Below, one piece after another: positions 49,904-55,876 of a stretch of DNA of 64,000 nucleotides (the stretch's first letter is position 1; each line of letters starts with the position of its first letter). The position numbers and the translations under genes are program-made. This DNA comes from Streptomyces ardesiacus (GTDB lineage Bacteria; Actinomycetota; Actinomycetes; Streptomycetales; Streptomycetaceae). Where the stretch lies: contig NZ_BEWC01000003.1 of assembly GCF_003112575.1 (NCBI RefSeq), forward strand, positions 186,001-250,000, read 5' to 3'. Under the pieces are notes generated by a model. That model was given only the letters and a program-made list of their open reading frames with translations, did no database searches and had not been told where the DNA came from.

Positions 49904-51326
49904 CGACATCTTCCAGGACGCCCTCCCGCCCGGCCAGCGCACACCGCGCAAGCGCACTTTCACCGAACGGGACCGCCGCACCCTCCACGAGCGCCTCACC
50001 GACTGCGCCCACAACCCCGACCTCTTTGACCTTGCCGAAGCCCTCCCGCCACCCGGCAGGGTCGGCCGGCGCCGCGGCTACCCCGATGTTGCGTTCCTCT
50101 TCTTCCTCGCCGCCCGCAGCGTCCTCGCCTCCGCGCGCCGCACCGCCGCACACCTCGAAGACCCCGAGATATGGAAGATCTTCCGATCAGGAGTACGCAG
50201 CGAACTCGGTGCCGAAGCCGCCCTGCTCCTCCCGGAGACCGGACCAACCCGCTCCCAGTGGCTCCACGCCCAGCGCCGACTGCGGGACCACGCGGACGAC
50301 CTGTGGGACCTGTACCGCATGCTCGCACTGGACCAGGCGCTCGAGCAGGGAATCTTCCCAGGAGACGAAACCCGCTCTTGGAGCAACCCAGGGCGCCACC
50401 AGCTCATAGCCGCCGACGGAACGGTACTCAAATCCCCGACCCTCGCCCGGGCCCACCGCAGCATCGACATGAAAACCGGAGAAATCCGCTACCACCGCAT
50501 CGACCCCGCATCTGCCCCACAGCGAGAGGGAGGTGGAAACGAAGCATACGGCCCCAAATACGTATTCTTCTCCGCACGGAAAGACGAAAACTATCTCTCC
50601 CGGGTCTTCCTTGACTCCCGCTACGTGCCCCATCAGCACCCGGGTGGGGAAGCCGCCATCGCCGTCGATGGCGTCCTCGACATTATGGACAGAGCCCCCG
50701 GATGCATGGGCGTCCTCTACGACGGCGCCTTCCGCGGCACCCACCGAGACGCCATCGCCCGGCGCGGCGGCCTCGTAATCAACAAACAGCACAAAGGAAA
50801 CGAACCGCAATTCTACGAGACGCTCCGGCCAGGACGCTGCATCCATGAATTGTGGGCCGCTAACGGACGCATCGCCGAAAAGGTCCCCTTCGCCGACGGT
50901 ACGACGGAACTGGTCCCGGTGCCGATCAGAAGACTGGAAAGACGAGGCACCCGCACCTACCGCTGGTACCACGTCCTGGAAATTCCCTGCCGCCACGGGG
51001 CCCATATCCACCGCGTCGCCGTCGCCACCACTAGCCGTGCCGGTGAACGCCCGGCCGGCGAAAGCGACGAGGAACGCGGATTCCACCGCGCCGAGCACCT
51101 CCAGCAGATCCCCGAGTACACCCGCACCCACCAGCTCGTCTACCCATACCGCAGCGACGCCGAGTCGGGCCACTCCCAGCTCGACGCCTCACTGTGGAAC
51201 GGGCGCCTGATCTCCTACGGCGTCGAGGCCCAGAAGCTCCTCACCCTCGGTTTCGTCCTCGCACAGAACTCAACGAGCCGGGCCCTCCACGAAGAGGCGT
51301 CACCCTTGCTGAGCCCCACCGCCTGA
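49896..51326 (+). CDS. DDE transposase-like protein
   Basis: 476 aa from GTG 49896, overlapping the preceding stop by 8 bp, with GGGAG upstream; ATG 49881 is an alternative. After a helical N-terminal region comes an RNase H-like core. Asp174 lies in LIAADGTVLKSP, Asp276 in GVLYDGAFRGTH and Glu423 in YPYRSDAESGHSQLD, followed by a helix and NGRLISYGVEAQKLLTLGFVLAQNSTS. This is the IS4/IS5/IS1182-like transposase arrangement. No IS-type repeats closely flank it; the nearest matching ends are those of the whole 25-kb island. It is therefore the best candidate for the enzyme that moved the island, guided by the upstream recombinase-fold protein. Confidence 0.75.
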   Translation: MPDDIFQDALPPGQRTPRKRTFTERDRRTLHERLTDCAHNPDLFDLAEALPPPGRVGRRRGYPDVAFLFFLAARSVLASARRTAAHLEDPEIWKIFRSGVRSELGAEAALLLPETGPTRSQWLHAQRRLRDHADDLWDLYRMLALDQALEQGIFPGDETRSWSNPGRHQLIAADGTVLKSPTLARAHRSIDMKTGEIRYHRIDPASAPQREGGGNEAYGPKYVFFSARKDENYLSRVFLDSRYVPHQHPGGEAAIAVDGVLDIMDRAPGCMGVLYDGAFRGTHRDAIARRGGLVINKQHKGNEPQFYETLRPGRCIHELWAANGRIAEKVPFADGTTELVPVPIRRLERRGTRTYRWYHVLEIPCRHGAHIHRVAVATTSRAGERPAGESDEERGFHRAEHLQQIPEYTRTHQLVYPYRSDAESGHSQLDASLWNGRLISYGVEAQKLLTLGFVLAQNSTSRALHEEASPLLSPTA

Positions 51327-51472
51327 GCACCCCACCGCCGACCCACCAACACCAGCGCCCGCCCGAGCCCCGATCCGGTACCCTGTGGATCGAGCGCCTC
51401 GGCGGGCGCTGCGGCATGTCAACAGGCCCAGCCTGTCCACGCCACAGCGGTCGCCTCCAGGACGCTCAGGGC

Positions 51473-51501
51473 TTGACAGACAGACCTGGCCACGGACACT
51501 T
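51473..51501 (+). promoter_or_regulatory. Outward promoter-like sequence near the right end
   Basis: A perfect TTGACA (51473-51478), a 17-bp spacer, then ACACTT. The candidate -10 ends 34 bp before the tRNA 5' end. The insertion removed the tRNA from its native upstream region, so the element may supply a replacement. The -10 is weak. Confidence 0.4.
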
Positions 51502-51519
51502 CACCGAGTTCCGTGCAAG

Positions 51520-51535
51520 GTTTCGATCAAGCCCC
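51520..51535 (+). repeat. Right terminal inverted repeat of the island
   Basis: GTTTCGATCAAGCCCC, the exact reverse complement of 26298-26313. It abuts nucleotide 1 of the tRNA. Confidence 0.9.
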
Positions 51536-51611
51536 GCCTTCGTAGCTCAGGGGATAGAGCACCGCTCTCCTAAAGCGGGTGTCGCAGGTTCGAATCCTGC
51601 CGGGGGCACCA
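51536..51611 (+). tRNA. tRNA-Arg (anticodon CCT)
   Basis: 73 nt plus an encoded CCA. The acceptor 5' strand GCCTTCG pairs with CGGGGGC using two G-U pairs. The D arm is GCTCAGGGGATAGAGC. The anticodon stem CCGCT/AGCGG encloses the loop CTCCTAA with anticodon CCT, which reads AGG. The T arm is GCAGGTTCGAATCCTGC. The island ends exactly at nucleotide 1, and nucleotides 1-8 are the direct repeat found at 26290. The gene is intact but has lost its original upstream sequence. Confidence 0.95.
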
Positions 51612-51612
51612 G
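51599..51612 (+). repeat. tRNA 3'-end copy of a 14-bp direct repeat
   Basis: GCCGGGGGCACCAG at the tRNA 3' end recurs at 52589-52602, enclosing about 1 kb with a toxin-antitoxin pair. Confidence 0.7.
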
Positions 51613-51614
51613 CC

Positions 51615-51650
51615 AAAAGGCCCCGGACCGATCATGGTCCGGGGCCTTTT
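51615..51650 (+). terminator. Rho-independent terminator of the tRNA
   Basis: AAAAGGCCCCGGACC (51615-51629), loop GATCAT, and the perfect complement ending CCTTTT (51636-51650). Confidence 0.9.
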
Positions 51651-51662
51651 GTGGGTTCGGTT

Positions 51663-51986
51663 TCAGGCGGCGTGCGGGGTGAAGGTGACGCGGGAGTCGC
51701 CCTCGTCGATGGCCAGGTTCAGGGTGCCGTCCAGAGCCTTGGCCAGGCGTCGCAGCAGCGGGAGAGTGGGCACGGTGTCTCCACCCTCCATCCGGGACAC
51801 CTGAGGCTGCGTCATCCCGGCCCGCTCGGCCAGCTCGGTCTGGGACAGGCCGAGCTCGATTCGACGGTCGTAGACCGCCTGCCCGAGATCGCCGGCCAGC
51901 CGAGCATCGACGTACTCCTGGTCGTACTCCACCGCCTCACCCGCAAGCTGCCGGGCCCGGCGCGTCCTCCACGTGCTGTGATTCAT
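51663..51986 (-). CDS. XRE-family antitoxin (HigA-like)
   Basis: A 107-aa protein with an N-terminal extension (RARQLAGEAVEYDQEYVDARLAGDLGQAVYDRR) and an XRE helix-turn-helix (LGLSQTELAERAGMTQPQVSRMEGGDTVPTLPLLRRLAKALDGTL). Its ATG overlaps the toxin stop as TGATG, so it is the second gene of a toxin-first pair, the HigBA order. It should neutralise the toxin and bind the promoter with it. It lies inside the putative remnant bounded by the duplicated tRNA 3' end. Confidence 0.85.
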   Translation of the reverse strand: MNHSTWRTRRARQLAGEAVEYDQEYVDARLAGDLGQAVYDRRIELGLSQTELAERAGMTQPQVSRMEGGDTVPTLPLLRRLAKALDGTLNLAIDEGDSRVTFTPHAA

Positions 51987-52354
51987 CAGCTCTCCTTGCG
52001 CCGCTCGTAGGTGTACTGGGCATGACCATGCTCGGCCTCGCAGAGCTTCTGCGCCTGGTGTGCACGCTCGACTTCCGCCGCCTCACGCATCCTCGTCTTG
52101 CGGAACACCGTCAGCAGAACGATCCGCTGCCCGGGAGCGAGCCAGTACGGGATGCGCACGGCCTCGCCGTCCAGCTCGAAGCGCAGCTCACGCAGCTTGC
52201 CGCCCAGGTGCCGCGAGTACGGCTCACCGAGCGTCGTCGGCTCGTCCAGCAGACGGTCCGTCTTGTCCTCCACCCGCCGGTAGAGGCGAAACGGAAGCAG
52301 CTCCAACCAATCCCGCACCTCGGGTTCGATCTCGATCTCCCACCGCTCCGTCAT
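51986..52354 (-). CDS. HigB/RelE-superfamily toxin (Gp49-like)
   Basis: A 122-aa protein from ATG 52354 (MTERWEIEIEPEVRDWLELLPFRLYRRVEDKTDRLLDEPTTLGEPYSRHLGGKLRELRFELDGEAVRIPYW). ELRF and the RIVLLTVFRKTRM strand, with basic residues after it, are typical of RelE/HigB mRNA interferases of the phage-derived Gp49 type. It would cut mRNA at the ribosome. No ribosome-binding site precedes the ATG; a TATACC -10 box ends 10 nt upstream, so the message may be leaderless. A palindrome overlaps the start. Confidence 0.85.
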   Translation of the reverse strand: MTERWEIEIEPEVRDWLELLPFRLYRRVEDKTDRLLDEPTTLGEPYSRHLGGKLRELRFELDGEAVRIPYWLAPGQRIVLLTVFRKTRMREAAEVERAHQAQKLCEAEHGHAQYTYERRKES

Positions 52355-52384
52355 GCAATCAACGGTATATGCGTTCAATTGCAT
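52353..52384. promoter_or_regulatory. Toxin-antitoxin operator overlapping the toxin start
   Basis: ATGCAATCAACG (52353-52364) and CGTTCAATTGCAT (52372-52384) form an inverted repeat with one extra base. The minus-strand -10 box TATACC (52369-52364) lies between them. Confidence 0.55.
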
Positions 52385-52588
52385 AGCACAACCCTTAGCG
52401 GCCCTGCACGGCCTACGTCTCCCCCTGGCCGCGCCCCGCGCCCACGATCCGCGGCAAGAGGTCCCCCGCAACCGGCCCGGAACGGATCCAGCACACATGA
52501 GGCCGGGAAACCTTGCGAACACATGAGAACCGCGGAGGGGTGTTTTCCCGGGCCAGGCACCCCACGGCCGACATTTCCGCAGGTCACA

Positions 52589-52602
52589 GCCGGGGGCACC
52601 AG
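52589..52602 (+). repeat. Downstream copy of the tRNA 3'-end repeat
   Basis: GCCGGGGGCACCAG, identical to 51599-51612. A CGCAGGT stretch just upstream (52579-52585) also matches the tRNA T arm in order, with bases lost between. It looks like a decayed attachment site. Confidence 0.65.
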
Positions 52603-52604
52603 TT

Positions 52605-52648
52605 CAGGAGGGGACCGCCTCCGGATTTCCGGCGGCGGTCCCCTCCTG
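52605..52648 (+). terminator. Hairpin directly after the repeated tRNA end
   Basis: CAGGAGGGGACCGCC (52605-52619) pairs perfectly with 52634-52648; the loop contains CCGG-ATTT-CCGG. It mirrors the terminator-after-tRNA arrangement at 51615. Confidence 0.7.
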
Positions 52649-52866
52649 ACAACCACGCCTGACATCCACCCGGGCGGTCACTGTCGTCTGCGTCCTCATC
52701 TGACGTCGCAGACTCGCGACGGCAGCGCGATTGCGATGTCATGGAATCGGTCACCCGTCTGCCGTGGTCGAACGAGGTCGGGCGTCAACTGTGCGCCCGG
52801 ATAAGGGGAACACCGAGTGGGTCGTAGAAATACGGTTCTCGGCAGACGGGGCGGGCGACGCCCCTG

Positions 52867-53025
52867 TTACGGAACGGCTGCGGGAAGCTGGGCGATTGCC
52901 CGCAGCCGATTCAGGTCGAGGACGGTGGTGCGGCGGTAGCCGGTGGTGATGAGTTCGTCCCTGCGCAGTTCGGCGAAGGCCTTGTGGATGGCGTGCCACC
53001 GAGGAAGCTGCGGGCGGGCCACTTT
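52867..53025 (-). pseudogene. Crp/Fnr-type C-terminal fragment
   Basis: The minus strand reads WHAIHKAFAELRRDELITTGYRRTTVLDLNRLRAIAQLP to a stop, the look of the recognition helix and wing of a Crp-type DNA-binding domain. The cyclic-nucleotide domain is absent, and upstream sequence to 53353 shows no further matching frame. The gap 52649-53353 holds nothing else I can support. Confidence 0.45.
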
Positions 53026-53353
53026 TCCGGGCCCTGGGATGGGGACTGCGGCGTCAAGAGCGTTCCTCTCCTTCTCCGCAGCACTTTGATCTGCTTCTGA
53101 TCCGTGCGAATCAGCCGCTCCAGAGAAGCAGTTGTCAGGGGACCAGGGCAGAGTGTGCGGAGGGCCCACGTGATGCACCAGGCGCGCGCCAGGGGCGCAC
53201 CAGATCGATGAGCGCCCGTGCAGTGGCCCCGGCTGCTGCGCCGATGCCGGCGGACGAGAGGGACGTGAGTGCGATCGGCGGGCCGGCGGGCGGCAGGCAG
53301 TACGCTGAATCCAGCGGGATCGGGCCCGCTGCACAGCGTCCGGGAGGTGCTTC

Positions 53354-53920
53354 ATGGCGGCCGAGATGGTGGCCCCGGCGTGGATGCATGAGCAGATCAC
53401 GGCGGAGGAGTACGAGTCCTGGTCCGAGGAGCAGTGCGCCGGCGTCGAGATCGTGGACGGGATGGTCGTGGTGAGTCCGAGTGCGTCCAAGCGGCACAAC
53501 CGGCTGGCCCGGATTCTGGCGAACGCCCTGGACGCCGCCGCGGGCCCGGAGTGGAACGCCGACACTGACTTCGACGTCCGGCTTCAGGACGTCCCGCTCA
53601 CCAATCGCCGCCCGAACGTCGTCGTGTACCGCGCAGACACGATCGACATCACCCCCACCCGCCCCGAGCACGTGCTGCTGGTCGCGGAGGTGGTGCCGCC
53701 CGGCTCGGAGACCACCGACCGGATCGTTAAGGTCGACCAGTACGCCAAGGCAGGCATCGGCTTCTACTGGCGGATCGAGCAGGCCGCGACAGGCGTCCCT
53801 CTGGTGTACACCTACGTTCTCGACCCCGCGACGAAGACCTACCGGGACGGAGACGTGTTCACCGGCATCCTCAAGGCAGCGGCCCCCTTCCTCGTGGAGA
53901 TCGACTTCGGGCAGGTCTGA
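53354..53920 (+). CDS. Uma2-family endonuclease
   Basis: A 188-aa protein from ATG 53354 behind GGGAGGTGC. The Uma2 (DUF820) restriction-endonuclease-like fold is visible. ITAEEYESWSEEQCAGVEIVDGMVVVSPSASKRHNRLARILANAL is followed by TDFDVRLQDVPLTNRRPNVVVY with the catalytic Asp region, VLLVAEVVPPGSETTDRIVKVDQYAKAGIGFYWRIE with E-V and the K-x-x-x-Y-A block, and a strand end. Members are abundant in Streptomyces and cyanobacteria, often near mobile DNA; their function is largely unproven. No partner gene is adjacent. Confidence 0.85.
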   Translation: MAAEMVAPAWMHEQITAEEYESWSEEQCAGVEIVDGMVVVSPSASKRHNRLARILANALDAAAGPEWNADTDFDVRLQDVPLTNRRPNVVVYRADTIDITPTRPEHVLLVAEVVPPGSETTDRIVKVDQYAKAGIGFYWRIEQAATGVPLVYTYVLDPATKTYRDGDVFTGILKAAAPFLVEIDFGQV

Positions 53921-54064
53921 CCACGCGCCGCTCAGTAACCGGCAGCGCGTGAGCGACGCGGGAGCGGACCGCCCGACACAGGCGGCATGAGCCGAACCAA
54001 GCGTCTCGACGGCAGGGCAGCCGCTGGGTTCAGTGGGTGCCCTTTGCCGTCCGGTCTGCCGTGG

Positions 54065-54448
54065 CTACGGGTGGGTGTTCGTGGTCGCGATGACCTCGTC
54101 GAGGCGGTCCAGGGCGGCCTGCAGGTCGTCGACCTTGGCTTGGATGCGGGCGCGCTCGGCGTGGAGCATGGCTCGTTGCTCGGCGTCGGTGTGTCCGGAG
54201 TCCCAGCACGGAAGCAGTTCGGCGATCCTTCGGCTGGTCAGGCCGGCGGCGTACATCTGCTGGAAGAAGCGGACCAGGGGGATGGCGTCCTGCCGGTAGA
54301 GACGCTGGCCGGACGGGCTCCGTTCGGCGCGGAGCAGTCCCTGCTGCTCGTAGTAGCGCACGGCGCGTACCGAGACGCCGGCGCCCCGGGCCACCTCGCC
54401 GATGCGTATCAGCCGCTCGGCCGGGGTCGCGGCCTCGGTGACGGGCAT
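54065..54448 (-). CDS. MerR-family regulator
   Basis: 127 aa from ATG 54448 behind GAGGAG. The MerR helix-turn-helix and wing are RIGEVARGAGVSVRAVRYYEQQGLLRAERSPSGQRLYRQDAIPLVRFFQQMYAAGLTSRRIAELLP. A dimerisation coiled coil follows (AMLHAERARIQAKVDDLQAALDRLDEVIA). There are no effector cysteines beyond one in the LLPCWD segment, so a metal sensor is not indicated. It is divergent from an SDR gene whose promoter has the MerR architecture (see 54487-54518), making that gene the predicted target. Confidence 0.9.
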   Translation of the reverse strand: MPVTEAATPAERLIRIGEVARGAGVSVRAVRYYEQQGLLRAERSPSGQRLYRQDAIPLVRFFQQMYAAGLTSRRIAELLPCWDSGHTDAEQRAMLHAERARIQAKVDDLQAALDRLDEVIATTNTHP

Positions 54449-54486
54449 GGTGGCTCCTCTCGCCCGGCCGTTCTGACGACCAGCAC

Positions 54487-54518
54487 TTGCCTCTGACGTC
54501 AACGTCAGGTTTTAGCGT
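54487..54518 (+). promoter_or_regulatory. MerR-type promoter with palindrome in a 20-bp spacer
   Basis: TTGCCT (54487-54492), 20-bp spacer, TAGCGT (54513-54518). The palindrome CTGACGT-CA-ACGTCAG (54493-54508) fills the spacer. A long spacer with a central palindrome is the MerR activation design. The SDR ATG is 7 nt after the -10, so the transcript would be leaderless. Confidence 0.7.
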
Positions 54519-54525
54519 AGCGGAC

Positions 54526-55254
54526 ATGGACGTCAACAACTCAGTTGCCCTTGTCACCGGAGCCAACCGCGGTCTGGGCCGCGCCTTCGCCCAGCGCCTG
54601 ATCGAACGGGGCGCACGCAAGGTCTACGCGACGGCTCGCCGCCCCGAGACCGTGGACCTGCCGGGGGTCGAGGTGCTCCGCCTCGACATCGCCGATCCGG
54701 CGTCTGTGAGGGCCGCCGCCGAGGCCGCCCCGGACGTCTCGCTGCTCATCAACAACGCGGGGATCCAGACGGGGACCGACCTGCTGACCGGTTCGCCGGA
54801 CGCGGTGCGGCAGGAGCTGGAGACCAACGTGTTCGGCCACCTGGGAATGATCCGGGAGTTCGCACCGGCGCTGGCCGGGAACGGCGGGGGCGCGATCGTC
54901 AACGTCCTCTCCGCCATGTCCTGGTTCGGGGGCAAGGGCGCGAACGCCTACCACCTGACCAAGGCCGCCGCCTGGGCCATGACCAACGGCGTCCGCCTGG
55001 AGCTCGCCGAGCAGGGCACGCTCGTGACGGCGGTGCACCTCGGGCTGGCCGACACCGACATGGCCGCGGGCTGGCCCGTGGACAAGATCGCGCCGTCGGA
55101 CCTGGCCGATGCGGCGCTCGACGGTGTCGAGGCGGGCTCCGCCGAGGTTCTCGCCGACCAGTGGAGCCGGGACGTCAAGTCCCGGCTGCCGCTGGCGCCG
55201 GAGGAGTTCAACGCCGCCATGGACCGCGCTCTGGCGGCGCTGACGGCGGCGTGA
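54526..55254 (+). CDS. Short-chain dehydrogenase/reductase
   Basis: A 242-aa classical SDR. The nucleotide-binding motif is TGANRGLG at about residues 11-18. NNAG is present in LLINNAGIQ. Catalytic Ser lies in VLSAMSWFG and Tyr-x-x-x-Lys in YHLTK. The acidic residue after beta-2 is not obvious (ATARRP), which suggests NADPH preference. The substrate is unknown. ATG 54526 has no ribosome-binding site and is probably leaderless from the MerR-type promoter. It converges with a small membrane-protein gene across a strong hairpin. Confidence 0.9.
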   Translation: MDVNNSVALVTGANRGLGRAFAQRLIERGARKVYATARRPETVDLPGVEVLRLDIADPASVRAAAEAAPDVSLLINNAGIQTGTDLLTGSPDAVRQELETNVFGHLGMIREFAPALAGNGGGAIVNVLSAMSWFGGKGANAYHLTKAAAWAMTNGVRLELAEQGTLVTAVHLGLADTDMAAGWPVDKIAPSDLADAALDGVEAGSAEVLADQWSRDVKSRLPLAPEEFNAAMDRALAALTAA

Positions 55255-55361
55255 CGGACCCCTCGGCCGCGTCCGCGCCGGCTTCGGCCGGTTGCTCCTG
55301 AGGCCGGTCACCGTCAGCGGTTCGTCCGCGGCGTGGACCGTCATGCGGCCGCCCGTGCCCC

Positions 55362-55390
55362 GGGGCGCCCGGCAGCATGCCGGGCGCCCC
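55362..55390. terminator. Bidirectional hairpin terminator
   Basis: GGGGCGCCCGGC (55362-55373) with its perfect complement (55379-55390) around AGCAT, between convergent genes. Confidence 0.75.
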
Positions 55391-55433
55391 TGGCGGCTCC
55401 GCCGGGCTCGTCGCCCGTGCCGTCCGCGTGGGT

Positions 55434-55754
55434 TCAGCGGGCGGCGAAGGAGGCGAGCAGCGCTGCTCCGGCTCCCAGGACGACCAGTTGCGCAATGCCG
55501 GGAAGACGCCACCCCAGCGCGAGAAGGCCGCCGCCCGTGACGACCGCGCCGCCCGCCAGGAGCCATGCTCCCCGCAGCGCTTGCTTGGGCGCGCCGGGCG
55601 GATTCCCTCCGTCGTAGCTGTCCGCCCACACCGCCATGCCGTACTGGATGACCACCAGCCAGGCGATGACCATCAGGTCGATGACGAGCAGCGCCACGGC
55701 GACCCCCACCTGCTCGCCGGTCGACGGCTCGCGCCGGGGGCTCACCACGACCAC
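55434..55754 (-). CDS. Small integral membrane protein
   Basis: About 106 aa from one of several GTG codons (55754, 55748 or 55745). Three hydrophobic helices: VGVAVALLVIDLMVIAWLVVIQYGM, ALRGAWLLAGGAVVTGGGLLALGW and GIAQLVVLGAGAALLASFA, with a short loop DSYDGGNPPGAPK between the first two. There are no motifs that indicate a function. Confidence 0.6.
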   Translation of the reverse strand: MVVVSPRREPSTGEQVGVAVALLVIDLMVIAWLVVIQYGMAVWADSYDGGNPPGAPKQALRGAWLLAGGAVVTGGGLLALGWRLPGIAQLVVLGAGAALLASFAAR

Positions 55755-55876
55755 CGTGCCCGCTTCGCTCGCATGCCGTTCAGCATGGTGCCGGGGCAAG
55801 CGCCGCGCATGAGCACGGGTACTCAGACGTGCCGCCCCGGACGCGAGGGAGCCGCGGGGCGGGAGACCCCGCCGGG

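Larger units (their letters stand above)
26298..51535. mobile_element. 25.2-kb mobile defence island at the 5' end of tRNA-Arg(CCT)
   Basis: It is bounded by perfect 16-bp inverted repeats and an exact flanking 8-bp direct repeat. It contains a recombinase-like/transposase-like pair near the right end, an XRE regulator near the left end, IS debris, and a cluster of helicase, GHKL ATPase, nuclease-fold and DUF4338 genes. Base composition and codon use are visibly less G+C-rich than the flanks in 30-42 kb. Two readings fit: a DDE transposon with an 8-bp target duplication, or an integrative element whose circle junction would be a 16-8-16 site of tyrosine-recombinase type. Confidence 0.85.

Noticed and set aside
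49896..51326. A stand-alone insertion sequence around the DDE gene
   Set aside because: I found no inverted repeats or target duplication tightly flanking this gene alone; the matching ends are those of the whole island.
26285..51543. A 13-bp repeat (GCCCCGCCTTCGT) as the attachment core
   Set aside because: The first five bases match only because the right inverted repeat ends in GCCCC and the left flank happens to read GCCCC. The 8-bp GCCTTCGT directly next to the inverted repeats is the simpler boundary.
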